Positions 52,764-61,740 of a DNA stretch of 64,000 nucleotides are shown here, piece by piece (position 1 is the stretch's first letter; each line of letters starts with the position of its first letter). A program made the translations under genes and the position numbers. This DNA comes from Pseudoglutamicibacter albus (GTDB taxonomy: Bacteria > Actinomycetota > Actinomycetes > Actinomycetales > Micrococcaceae): contig NZ_JAVDXX010000001.1 in NCBI RefSeq assembly GCF_031458175.1, positions 1,984,001 to 2,048,000 of the forward strand. Reading direction: 5' to 3'. Below the pieces are notes generated by a model. The model saw only the letters and a program-made list of their open reading frames with translations. It was not told the DNA's origin and searched no databases.

Positions 52764-54050
52764 TTATGCGGTATAGAAAACCTTCGCAACCTTATATAGG
52801 TCGTGAAGATCGCTCACGCCTGCAAGCTCGCGGGCCGAATGCATCGACAGAATCGGGATACCCACATCCACGGTGCGAATCCCTAGGCGGGTCGCCGCGA
52901 TCGGGCCGATCGTGGAACCGCACGGGATATTGTTATTCGACACGAACTCCTGGCTCTCAACCCCAGCCTCGCGGCACCAGCTAGCCCACGCTGCAGCACC
53001 GAGCGCATCAGTCGCATAGCGCTGATTGGCGTTGATCTTCAAGATCGGGCCAGACCCCAGAAGTGGCTTGACCACCGGATCATGATGCCCCGCATAATTC
53101 GGGTGGATCGAATGCCCCACATCCGATGACACATGCCAGGATTCTGCGTACGCCCGCGCCTGATCCACAGCGGATGCACCCAAACCCGCATAAATACGGT
53201 TCAAAACATCCTCAAGGAACGGGCCAGCAGCACCCGAACGGGACGCCGAACCCAGCTCCTCGTGGTCAAAAGCCGCGAACATCGCAATCCGCTGAGCATC
53301 CTGGCCCACACCTGCATCCGCTACCTCACCGAGGGCAACGCAACCGGCGTGAACGGAAGCCAAGTTATCCAGGCGGCCCGCCGCGAAAAACGCTTTATCC
53401 TTGCCGAAAGCCTGACCACGAGCCGAGTCAGCGACCACCGCATCGAACCCATCGATCTGTTCAGGATCAACACCGGCGGACGAGGCGAGCTCGGCCAACA
53501 GATCATGCTCAGCAGGCACACCCAGACCCCACACCGGCTGAGTCTGGACCTGCTTATCCAACGCGAGTTTCTCATTCACGCCGCGGTCCAAGTGGATCGC
53601 AAGCTGCGGCAAACGCAGCAGCGCGCCCGTATCAGCCAAAACCACAGAACCGTCACGCATCGCCAAGCGGCCCGCCAAGCGCAGTTCACGGTCCAGCCAC
53701 GAATTCAAAAGCGGGCCACCATAGATCTCAACGCCGGCCTGCAACCAGCCGTGGTTACCCGTGGTCGGCTTCGGTTTGAGCTTGAAGCCCGGGGAATCCG
53801 TGTGCCCACCAAAAATATTCGCTGGTGTACACGGGTCCGCATTCGCCGGGACCGTCCACGCGATGACCGCGCCATCACGCACCACCACGAACTTCCCGCC
53901 CGGCTGCGCGGGCCACTCATCGTGCTCAGCGAGACGCGTGAAACCCTGTTCTTCGAGGCGTCGAGCGCTTTCCTCCGCCGCGTGATAGCTCGAAGGGGAC
54001 GCATCAATAAAGTCCGCGAGGTCCTCTACATGGGTCAACGCCTGGGTCAT
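52764..54050 (-). CDS. M18 family aminopeptidase
   Basis: 428 residues of the aspartyl aminopeptidase family. Zn ligands and their surroundings are visible as GGHTDSPGFKLKPKP, AFDHEELGSASRSGA, IPCGSTIGPI and MHSARELAG. It removes N-terminal residues in the cytosol. The ATG overlaps the stop of the GT87 gene by 4 bp, and AAGGAGAG lies inside that gene's end. Confidence 0.93.
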   Translation of the reverse strand: MTQALTHVEDLADFIDASPSSYHAAEESARRLEEQGFTRLAEHDEWPAQPGGKFVVVRDGAVIAWTVPANADPCTPANIFGGHTDSPGFKLKPKPTTGNHGWLQAGVEIYGGPLLNSWLDRELRLAGRLAMRDGSVVLADTGALLRLPQLAIHLDRGVNEKLALDKQVQTQPVWGLGVPAEHDLLAELASSAGVDPEQIDGFDAVVADSARGQAFGKDKAFFAAGRLDNLASVHAGCVALGEVADAGVGQDAQRIAMFAAFDHEELGSASRSGAAGPFLEDVLNRIYAGLGASAVDQARAYAESWHVSSDVGHSIHPNYAGHHDPVVKPLLGSGPILKINANQRYATDALGAAAWASWCREAGVESQEFVSNNNIPCGSTIGPIAATRLGIRTVDVGIPILSMHSARELAGVSDLHDLYKVAKVFYTA

Positions 54051-55597
54051 GACTCTCCTTGTTCACTCGAAGCCGCGCGGGATGCGGATGCGCGGGCTCT
54101 TGTTGGCTCGCTTGTGCCTGTTCTGGCCCGGGACGGCTCGTTTTTGCTTGTACGGGGTTTGGTTCCGGCTTTGCGTCGGCCTTTAGCGGCCCTGGCACCT
54201 CGCCGTTGTGGGCTCGCGAACAGGCCGCCGAGCGGATCATCCAGCCCCACGCGCCGTACAGGGTCTTCCTCAGGGCGGAGGATGCATCTGATGACGAGGA
54301 ACATCAGGGCCCCGAGCGAGGCGATGTGGCCCAGGACGGTCATGCTGAAGATCCAGTCTGGGAAGAAGCCGCGCGCTTGATCCGGCTGCGCCATCCCGTA
54401 GAGGCGCATCCAGATCGCTACAAAGTGGAACACCTCAAACAGTTGCCACAGCAACAGTGCGCGCCAGCGCGGATACGCAAGGACAGCGAGCGGGACGAGC
54501 CACATCACAAACTGCGGCGAGTAGACCTTACCGATCAGCACGAACATCGCCAGGATCAAGAACGAAAGCTGTGCAACGCGCGGCCTATATGGAGCGATGA
54601 GCCCCAGCATCAAAACGCCGAGGCACCAGAAGCCAAAGAAGATGATGCCCAGCAGGGAGATCGTATCCGCCGTCAACACAAGATCAGGTGCGCTGCGGCC
54701 GATCGTCATGTTCCACAGTTCCCACGTCGAGGAGAAGCCCGCGCCTCGGTCGGAGGAGAACGTATAGAAAACGGCCCACCGTTTCGGGTCAATCAGATAG
54801 ACCGGCAGGTTGATCACAAGCCAACCAATGCCAGCACCGCCTGCGATCTTGCCGAAAACATGCCAGCGGCGGGTGCGCCACGCCAACGTGAAAAACGCAC
54901 CCAAAACCAGTAGTGGGAAGAGTTTGACCGCCCCACCTATACCGATCAATATCCCGCCAAGCCACGGATGCTCGCGCGCAACCGCGAACAAGCCAGTGAC
55001 CATGAGGGCGATCGCCCACATGTCCCAGTTGACGGTCAACGCGAGGATGATCGCGGGAGACAACGCAACCATCGCGGCATCCCAGATGCGGCGAGAACTC
55101 ATCTTCGCAACCGCGATAACAACAACCGCCCACAAAACCACCGCGAGGAACGCGTTGATGTCAAAGTAAAGGAGGCTCTGTTGGCGGGGTTCAAGTGAAC
55201 GCGGCACAAACAGTGAAACGAGTGAGGCGATGATCGCCATGCCCGCCGGGTACTCGAAAGGCTCCTGCCCGGAATCGAACGGCGCGAACGGGGTCTCGTT
55301 GAACCCGCGGGCCCCCCACAGTGCCGTCCAGTCCGAATAGCACATCCCTATATAGCGGTACGGGTCACCCCAACCGTTGATGCGGCACGTGGTCTTGGTG
55401 AAAATAGCAATCACGCCAGCGATCGCGACCAGCACCAACAACACCCGTTCGATGCGCCAGAACCCAGGCGAAACAACCCCCGGAGCGGTTCTGCGCCCCA
55501 GCGGACCGCCGATCGCTCCCACCAGGGACTTCACCACGGAGTCGTTGCGACTCGGCACCGTTACACGCAACGGCCCCTTCTTAGGTCCTTTACTCAT
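54047..55597 (-). CDS. GT87-family polyprenyl-phosphate glycosyltransferase
   Basis: 516 residues with 10-12 membrane helices. The conserved acidic site of the family (YSDWTALWGARGFNETP near residue 90, and the EYPAG motif near 110) points to a GT-C fold enzyme that uses a polyprenyl-phosphate sugar donor, as in actinobacterial mannosyltransferases. The C-terminus is a long Arg/Ser/Thr-rich tail (GTKPRTSKNEPSRARTG). It is upstream of and overlaps the M18 gene. Its promoter region is shared with the divergent sialic-acid cluster. Confidence 0.82.
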   Translation of the reverse strand: MSKGPKKGPLRVTVPSRNDSVVKSLVGAIGGPLGRRTAPGVVSPGFWRIERVLLVLVAIAGVIAIFTKTTCRINGWGDPYRYIGMCYSDWTALWGARGFNETPFAPFDSGQEPFEYPAGMAIIASLVSLFVPRSLEPRQQSLLYFDINAFLAVVLWAVVVIAVAKMSSRRIWDAAMVALSPAIILALTVNWDMWAIALMVTGLFAVAREHPWLGGILIGIGGAVKLFPLLVLGAFFTLAWRTRRWHVFGKIAGGAGIGWLVINLPVYLIDPKRWAVFYTFSSDRGAGFSSTWELWNMTIGRSAPDLVLTADTISLLGIIFFGFWCLGVLMLGLIAPYRPRVAQLSFLILAMFVLIGKVYSPQFVMWLVPLAVLAYPRWRALLLWQLFEVFHFVAIWMRLYGMAQPDQARGFFPDWIFSMTVLGHIASLGALMFLVIRCILRPEEDPVRRVGLDDPLGGLFASPQRRGARAAKGRRKAGTKPRTSKNEPSRARTGTSEPTRARASASRAASSEQGES

Positions 55598-55714
55598 GCC
55601 TCTAAGCCTACTTTGAGCTAGTTAATCTGTCGTTCACGCTGGCCGCGATGAGCTTCATTTACAGTTCACGTCGAGCATGAACTCCGGACACATCAAGCCC
55701 ATACCTTGTCATAT
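55598..55714. promoter_or_regulatory. Divergent promoter of GT87 gene and nonulosonic-acid cluster
   Basis: The 117-bp gap contains TTTACA near 55656 and a TACCTT box at 55703 ahead of the first cluster gene. There is no ribosome site before the GTG at 55715, so the mRNA may be leaderless. Confidence 0.35.
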
Positions 55715-57019
55715 GTGACCACAGAAACGACTCCCCCACAGCAAGCCGCTGCACCGCAGGCCACACCGGCCAGTGTAGCCGCGCCAGACTCCCGAAGCGG
55801 CGCGACCGTCATCATCCCGGCCCGCGGAGGTTCCAAAGGTGTGCCGTTGAAAAACCTGCGCCCTATCGCAGGCCGTTCACTCGTAGGCCGCGCGATCGAT
55901 GCCGCACTTGCAGCGGAATCGGTCACCACAGTCTACGTATCTACCGACCACCCAGGCATCGCTGACGAAGCCCGCCGATGCGGAGCCGGAGTCATCGAAC
56001 GCCCCGCGGCCCTCTCCGGTGACACCGCATCGAGCGAATCCGCTCTGCTTCACGCCCTGGAAATCCTCGAAGCCCGCGGCGAACGCCCAGCCGTGACCGT
56101 GCTAGTGCAGTGCACATCGCCGTTCATCCGGCCAGAAGACCTCCAGGCGGCCGTGACCGCGGTAGAGACGAAGTCGGCTGATGTAGCGTTCTCGACCGTC
56201 GAAGACCACGGCTTCCTCTGGACCCGCACGCCCAACGGCAACGTGACCGCGGTAGGCCACCAGGTCGCCTACCGGCCGCGCCGCCAAGACCGTGCGCCTC
56301 AGATGCGTGAAACCGGTGCGTTCTACGCGATGAACACTGAAGGGTTCATCGAAACCCGCCACCGTTTCTTTGGAACCCTCACCGCGATCGAGGTTCCAGC
56401 GTGGACCGCACCGGAAATCGACACCCTCGATGACCTCGAACACGCAATCCGCATCGCCGAACTACACGAAGCACCCGTCCAAGCGCTCGATGTTGACGCG
56501 CTCATCATGGACTTCGACGGCGTCCACACCGATGATTCGGTGACCATAACCCAAGACGGAACCGAATCCGTGAAGGTGTCCCGCTCTGACGGCATGGGAA
56601 TCAAGATGCTGCGCCAAGCGGGCGTTCCGATGGTCATCGTCTCCACCGAAACCAACCCTGTAGTGACAGCCCGGGGCAAGAAGCTCAAGGTCGAAGTCAT
56701 GCAGGGCGTGGAACACAAAGCCGAAGCCGTATCCACGTGGATCAAAGAACACGGCCTCGACCCGGCCCGGGTCGCGTTCCTCGGCAACGACATCAACGAT
56801 CTACCGGCGTTCGCTGAGGTCGGCTGGCCGCTGGCTGTCGCAGACGCGCAGCCGCTGGTGACCCGCGCGGCCCGCATCTCCATCTCCGCACCCGGCGGAC
56901 ACGGCGCAGTACGCGAAGTATGTGACCGGATTCTGGCGGCACGCAACGAAAACCGCGAAGTCAATGACCCAGCGGGACTACTGCCACGTTCCATCCCCCA
57001 ACCGGCACATCTTGCCTAA
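55715..57019 (+). CDS. neuA: CMP-sialate/Kdn synthetase fused to HAD phosphatase
   Basis: 434 residues from the GTG at 55715; TTG at 55706 is an alternative. The first 255 residues are an acylneuraminate cytidylyltransferase, with VIIPARGGSKGVPLKNL and QCTSPFIRPEDL. Residues about 265-420 are a KdsC-like HAD phosphatase with DFDGVHTDD (nucleophile Asp), STE, GVEHKAEAV and GNDINDLPAF. The fusion suggests that the sugar arrives as a 9-phosphate and is dephosphorylated before CMP activation. It starts the surface polymer cluster. Confidence 0.88.
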   Translation: MTTETTPPQQAAAPQATPASVAAPDSRSGATVIIPARGGSKGVPLKNLRPIAGRSLVGRAIDAALAAESVTTVYVSTDHPGIADEARRCGAGVIERPAALSGDTASSESALLHALEILEARGERPAVTVLVQCTSPFIRPEDLQAAVTAVETKSADVAFSTVEDHGFLWTRTPNGNVTAVGHQVAYRPRRQDRAPQMRETGAFYAMNTEGFIETRHRFFGTLTAIEVPAWTAPEIDTLDDLEHAIRIAELHEAPVQALDVDALIMDFDGVHTDDSVTITQDGTESVKVSRSDGMGIKMLRQAGVPMVIVSTETNPVVTARGKKLKVEVMQGVEHKAEAVSTWIKEHGLDPARVAFLGNDINDLPAFAEVGWPLAVADAQPLVTRAARISISAPGGHGAVREVCDRILAARNENREVNDPAGLLPRSIPQPAHLA

Positions 57020-57095
57020 ACAGTTCAAACGTCCAAACAGTTCAACAACCAAAACTTCAAGCCATAACGGCTCCCTTGTGAAAGGACTCAAAGAA

Positions 57096-58007
57096 ATGAC
57101 GAAGCACCCAGCTAAGACCGTTCAGATCGGCGAGAAGACCCTCGGCGTAGACCAGCCTGTCTACGTCATCGGTGAAATCGGCATCAACCACAACGGTGAC
57201 GTCGACATCGCAAAGCAGCTCATCGACGTGGCAGCTGACGCCGGCGCCGATGCAGTGAAGTTCCAGAAGCGCACCCCGGAGATCGCTGTCCCGGAGCACA
57301 TGCGCAACAAGCCACGCCAGACCCCATGGGGCGAAATGACCTACATGGAGTACAAGCACCGCGTCGAGTTCGGTGAGAAGGAATACAAGGAGCTCATGCA
57401 GTACGCGGCAGCGCAGGACCTGCACTGCTTCGCTTCCCCATGGGATGTCCCATCCGTCGAATTCCTCGAAGACTTGGGCGTTGTCACCCACAAGATCGCG
57501 TCCGCATCCGTGACCGATAAGGAGATGTTGCGCGCCCTTCAGCAGACCGGCAAGCCACTGCTGCTCTCGACCGGCATGTCCACCCTGGCTGAGATCGACG
57601 AGGCCGTAGCGATCCTCGGAACCGATAACCTCGTTCTGATGCACTCGTGCTCGACCTACCCGATGCCACCAGAGGAAGCCAACCTCCGCTCGATCACGAC
57701 CCTCGAAGACCGCTACGGCGTCCCAGTGGGCTACTCGGGCCACGAGGACGGCCTGCAGATCTCCCTGGCGGCTGTCGCTCTAGGCGCTGTGACCGTGGAA
57801 CGCCACATCACCCTCGACCGCACGATGTGGGGCTCCGACCAGGCCGCTTCCCTTGAGCCACGCGCTTTCGAGCAGCTGGTCACCGACATCCGCATCCTCG
57901 AAAAGGCAATGGGTGACGGCCGCAAGCGCGTCATGCCAGGCGAGGCAGCTAAGAAGGATTCGCTGCGCCGCGTGACCGAAGACCCAATGGCAGTCAAGGT
58001 CGGCTAA
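57096..58007 (+). CDS. neuB: Short NeuB-type nonulosonic acid synthase
   Basis: 303 residues from the ATG at 57096 with AAAGGA; a longer frame to 56922 overlaps neuA and is rejected. It has the NeuB barrel with GEIGINHNGD, ADAVKFQKRTPE, FASPWDVPSVEFL, KIASASVTD and VGYSGHEDG. It condenses PEP with ManNAc or mannose, or their 6-phosphates. The usual C-terminal SAF/antifreeze-like domain of about 60 residues is missing, which makes it shorter than NeuB (about 345). Confidence 0.88.
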   Translation: MTKHPAKTVQIGEKTLGVDQPVYVIGEIGINHNGDVDIAKQLIDVAADAGADAVKFQKRTPEIAVPEHMRNKPRQTPWGEMTYMEYKHRVEFGEKEYKELMQYAAAQDLHCFASPWDVPSVEFLEDLGVVTHKIASASVTDKEMLRALQQTGKPLLLSTGMSTLAEIDEAVAILGTDNLVLMHSCSTYPMPPEEANLRSITTLEDRYGVPVGYSGHEDGLQISLAAVALGAVTVERHITLDRTMWGSDQAASLEPRAFEQLVTDIRILEKAMGDGRKRVMPGEAAKKDSLRRVTEDPMAVKVG

Positions 58008-58058
58008 GCGCACATCAACCCAGACCGCGTAGATATTGCAGTAGATATTGGAGGAGCC

Positions 58059-59183
58059 GTGACTGCTGCCGCAGCACCAACCGAGGCACGCTCGGATCAG
58101 CCCGAGCAGATCTCGCTGATTGTGACAACCCACAATCAGAAACACCTGCTACCGGACACGCTCGTCTCCACAACCCGGCAGATGCCTGCCGGTCAAGAAG
58201 ATCAGCTGCACGTCATCGTGGTCGATGACGGTTCCGAGGAAGACGTAGAGGACGTCATCGATTCGTTCCGTCCGCTGCTTCCGCGTCTGACACTTCTGAG
58301 GAACCCGGTTGCGCTCGGCGTCTCTGCCGCCCGCAACCGGGGCCTCGAAGTGGCCCGTGGAACCTATATCGCGTTCCTGGATGGGGACGACTGGCTTGAG
58401 CCACTCAGCCTAAGTGTTCGGGCTGAGGCGATGCAGAGGCTCGGCGTGGACTTCATCCGTGTGCCGATGATCGAGGAGAAAAACGGGACACGCACTGTAC
58501 GCAACTTACCAACCGGGCGCATCGGGACCGTAGAAAACCCGCGGGACTTCATCATGCCGCCCAACAACAGCACCATCATCGATAACCCGTGGGTCGCTGC
58601 CGGAATGTATCACCGCCGCCTCCACGACGAACTCGATGTGATGCGTTTCGACGAAAGCCTCTCGACCGCTGAAGACCGCTTGTGGCTGTGGGGCGTGATG
58701 CTCGCGGCATCCACGTGCGCTTTCATCGAAGGCCCCACCACGATGTGGCGCCGCGGCCTTGCCACAACGCTCACCCAGGTCGGTGACGAACGTCAGCTGC
58801 ACTTCGCCCGCGCGTTCGGGAAGATGGCTGACCTGCTCATTAAGGACGCCGAAGGCGAGCGTTTCATGCCGAAGCTCGCCCGCCAGTTCCTGGCGATCAC
58901 GTGCTTCCAGCTTGAACGTAAGGATCGGTTGAGCAGCGAACTCCAGGAGCAAATGAGAACCGAGATCCGGGCCACTGCAGGCAAATTCGATCGCGAGCTC
59001 ATCATCCAGACCGTGAAAGAGATGGGCCCTAAACGCCTCAAGCTCCTGGGCCCCGTGCTACCGGAAGTAAAAAAGGAAATTGAGGGCGCAGGTTTCATGG
59101 CCGCTTTGCTCTCGTTCCGGCCTTCCGCCTCCCCTTCTTCTGATACCGCCCCCGCTTCTGATACAGCAAAGAGCAGCCGATGA
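58059..59183 (+). CDS. Family 2 glycosyltransferase
   Basis: 374 residues. The GT-A fold is clear: LIVTTHNQKHLLPDTL, IVVDDGSEED, AARNRGLEVA and FLDGDDWLEP (DxD). A C-terminal helical part follows, and the last 15 residues are a Ser/Pro/Ala tail. It overlaps the next gene by 4 bp. It likely adds a sugar to the wall polymer or its primer. The GTG start has GGAGGAG. Confidence 0.9.
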   Translation: MTAAAAPTEARSDQPEQISLIVTTHNQKHLLPDTLVSTTRQMPAGQEDQLHVIVVDDGSEEDVEDVIDSFRPLLPRLTLLRNPVALGVSAARNRGLEVARGTYIAFLDGDDWLEPLSLSVRAEAMQRLGVDFIRVPMIEEKNGTRTVRNLPTGRIGTVENPRDFIMPPNNSTIIDNPWVAAGMYHRRLHDELDVMRFDESLSTAEDRLWLWGVMLAASTCAFIEGPTTMWRRGLATTLTQVGDERQLHFARAFGKMADLLIKDAEGERFMPKLARQFLAITCFQLERKDRLSSELQEQMRTEIRATAGKFDRELIIQTVKEMGPKRLKLLGPVLPEVKKEIEGAGFMAALLSFRPSASPSSDTAPASDTAKSSR

Positions 59184-60682
59184 CTCAGCTTTTCCAGGCT
59201 TCAACCCTCTACCAGGTGGCCTCTCTCGCCGCGATGATCGACGCCGGCGCAGTCCCTGAAGACGGCGACCGCGTGCTGTGCGTGGTTGACTCAACCCGCC
59301 AACCAGAACTGGTCCCCGGGATCACCGGGGCGACCGGTTTCGAAGAGCTTGCCTCACGCTTTGACCGTGTCATCAACTTCGGCGAATTCATTCGCCCGCT
59401 GCGTCCGCACCAGTTCTCCCCACGCCAGGTAGAGGCGCCGATGTGGCGGAAACTGTTCTGCAAGTATTTCGATCTGCCCCTGACCCAGCCGGGCCACGCA
59501 TCGGAAATCTCTTTGTGGCTTGAATCCCTCCAGGTCAACCCTGGCCGGGCGCTCGCGACCGTCTTCCACGACGCGCCTATCACCGTCCACGCCGACGGGC
59601 TCATGGCCTACGGGCCGCTGCGTGATCCCCTGCCCATCGAGATCGGTTCGCGTTTGGACCGCGTGGTGCACCTGGACATCGTGCCTGGCCTCAAGCCGCT
59701 CTACGGCGCGGAATGGGGTGCAGCCTCCGATGCGGTGGGGCTTGAACACTTCACTCGCGTGATCGATGCGTGGGCTAACAAGGTTGAACCGTCAGCTGCG
59801 TGCGCGAGCATCATGGCCTCGGGTAAACCTGCCGGGCTGATCCTGGGGCAATACCTCAATGAGTTGCGGCTCATCACCGATGAAGAAGAGCACGAACTGA
59901 CCACCCGCATGGCGCAGGCAGCGCTCGATGCCGGTGCAGAGGTCATCGCGTTCAAGCCGCACCCATCGGCCTCCTACACTTCACGCATCGTGACCCGGGA
60001 AGTCGTGGAATCCCTCGGCCTCGAATACGTCGAGATCACCGATACCGTGCCGGCAGAAATCGTCGCCACCTGGATCAAACCAGTCGTGGCGGTCTCGATC
60101 TTCTCGACCGCACTAGCAACACTGCGCTACGGCTACAACATCCCCGCGGTAGCGGTAGGGGCCGAGGATGTGATCCACAACCTCAACCCGTACCCGAACT
60201 CCAACCGCGTACCCGTCATGCTTGCTGACGCGCTGTTCCACCGCGGCATCCCAGCACCAGCGGACGACCCTTCCAAGGAAGGCCGCCTCCAGGCACTTCT
60301 GAACACGGTCGCTTACACGATGCAGCCCGAGCGGATGAAGGCCCTCTACCCAGAGGCGTTCGAGTTCTGCACCTCAGACCCCGAGCTGCGAAAGCTCTAC
60401 CTGCGTAAAACCCGGCTGTATCAGCTCAACCTCATGAAAACCAACCCGACCAACACCTACGAGCGCCTCGTAGGTCACCTCGGTAACGCGATGGGGGCCA
60501 AAAACTTCAACGCCCTCAAGAACAAGGTTCAGACCTCCAAACTGCTGAAGGTTCCATCCAAGGCGGCCGTCAAAGCCCTCTCCGCGCTGGGTAACCGGAA
60601 CGCACAGGGTAACCGAAAAACACAGGGCAACCAGACAGCACAGGGTAACCGGAAACCGCCAGGCCACCAGAAACAACAATGA
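59180..60682 (+). CDS. Polysialyltransferase-like glycosyltransferase
   Basis: 500 residues, GT-B-like. The features of bacterial poly- and sialyltransferases are FKPHPSAS (the HP motif) near 255 and SIFSTALATLRYG (SS/ST motif) near 310. A probable acceptor-side part lies in the first half (QFSPRQVEAPMW). The last 35 residues are four copies of a GN(R/Q)xxQ unit encoded by an 18-bp tandem repeat. It probably polymerises the activated nonulosonic acid into the chain. Confidence 0.75.
   Translation: MTQLFQASTLYQVASLAAMIDAGAVPEDGDRVLCVVDSTRQPELVPGITGATGFEELASRFDRVINFGEFIRPLRPHQFSPRQVEAPMWRKLFCKYFDLPLTQPGHASEISLWLESLQVNPGRALATVFHDAPITVHADGLMAYGPLRDPLPIEIGSRLDRVVHLDIVPGLKPLYGAEWGAASDAVGLEHFTRVIDAWANKVEPSAACASIMASGKPAGLILGQYLNELRLITDEEEHELTTRMAQAALDAGAEVIAFKPHPSASYTSRIVTREVVESLGLEYVEITDTVPAEIVATWIKPVVAVSIFSTALATLRYGYNIPAVAVGAEDVIHNLNPYPNSNRVPVMLADALFHRGIPAPADDPSKEGRLQALLNTVAYTMQPERMKALYPEAFEFCTSDPELRKLYLRKTRLYQLNLMKTNPTNTYERLVGHLGNAMGAKNFNALKNKVQTSKLLKVPSKAAVKALSALGNRNAQGNRKTQGNQTAQGNRKPPGHQKQQ
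60590..60670 (+). repeat. 18-21-bp tandem repeat at the 3' end of the polysialyltransferase gene
   Basis: Units of the type CAGGGTAACCGRAAxxCA occur four times in the last 90 bp of the gene. The unit is read in frame as GNRKTQ-type peptides, so its copy number is free to change. Confidence 0.7.
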
Positions 60683-61740
60683 AAAACTCACGCAAGCCCC
60701 GGTCACCGCGCGCGGCTCGCGCCCAACAGGAAACACCTCGCCCCAGGCTCGGCACGAGCGAAATCTGGGTTGAATCCCCGCTCCAGCTGCTCAGCGCCAT
60801 CGAAGCTCACGCGGCCGGCCTCACCGGAACCTCAACCACCGTGCGCATCCGCCCTGGTATTCCAGGCATCGAGAAAACGGTCGAGGTCCTCAACCGGCAC
60901 GTACCCGAAGGCGTCACCATCAGCGCCGAAGGCCAAGACATCACCCCCATCGGCTCAACACCCATGAACCGGTGGGGTGCCGGGGATATGCTCTCCGGGC
61001 GAGTCCAAAGAGCGATGCTGGGCCCACTCGGCGAGCGTGAAATCATCATCGTCGATGACGGCCTCGCCACGCTCGCGTTCCTCGACAAACTCACCGACCC
61101 TAAGCCCACGCCGCTCGTGCGAGACCGAGGTAAGAAAACCATCGGGCGCCTCGCCCTCGGGCTCACGGCGTGGCACCGGCTCCGGTGGGCCGCCAAAAAC
61201 AACCGCGTACTGCTCATCACCGCGCTACCGCTCGTACCGGAGCTCTCGCAGCGGCTCACCAACATCGGCGTACGCGTTGAACACCATGCTTTCGAATGGG
61301 CCAGGAGCCAGCCTGCAGAAGAGACCTTCTGCGAACAAACCATGCTGATCGGTTCAGCGCTCGCCTATGACGGCCTCATCGGTGCCGAACCCTACATCGA
61401 CTGGATCACCCAACTAGCCGCCGACACCCCGTTGGCCTACTTCCCGCACCGGCGAGAAAAAGGCGAACTGCTCGAGAAGATCCGCGCGATCCCGGGCGTC
61501 AACGTCCAAGACGTCACAACCCCGGTAGAACTGCGGCTCAGCGGTTTACGCCCCCTCCAACGCGTCATATCCCTGCCCTCAACCGCGGTGACTTCGCTAC
61601 GCATCCTGCTGGCCGGGCGCGGCATCGACGTGACATATAAACGCATCCCAGACTCGTGGTGGACCTCGCAGGCGACACCAGCACTCAGGCAACACCTTCT
61701 TTCATCCGTCTCACTCAAACAAGGTAAGGAAAAAACATGA
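60679..61740 (+). CDS. Putative sialyltransferase (GT52/PST-like)
   Basis: 353 residues. The N-terminus carries WVESPLQLLSAIEAH, a start typical of GT52-like capsule transferases. DDGLATL near 130, FPHRREK near 255 and LPSTAVTSL near 298 correspond to the D/E-D-G, H-P and S-S/T motifs of bacterial sialyltransferases. A highly basic N-terminal 25 residues precede the fold. It overlaps both neighbours by 4 bp and belongs to the same transcript as neuAB. Confidence 0.65.
   Translation: MKNSRKPRSPRAARAQQETPRPRLGTSEIWVESPLQLLSAIEAHAAGLTGTSTTVRIRPGIPGIEKTVEVLNRHVPEGVTISAEGQDITPIGSTPMNRWGAGDMLSGRVQRAMLGPLGEREIIIVDDGLATLAFLDKLTDPKPTPLVRDRGKKTIGRLALGLTAWHRLRWAAKNNRVLLITALPLVPELSQRLTNIGVRVEHHAFEWARSQPAEETFCEQTMLIGSALAYDGLIGAEPYIDWITQLAADTPLAYFPHRREKGELLEKIRAIPGVNVQDVTTPVELRLSGLRPLQRVISLPSTAVTSLRILLAGRGIDVTYKRIPDSWWTSQATPALRQHLLSSVSLKQGKEKT

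Noticed and set aside
56922-57095. N-terminal extension of neuB by 58 residues
   Set aside because: It overlaps the end of neuA and has no family similarity; the ATG at 57096 has AAAGGA.
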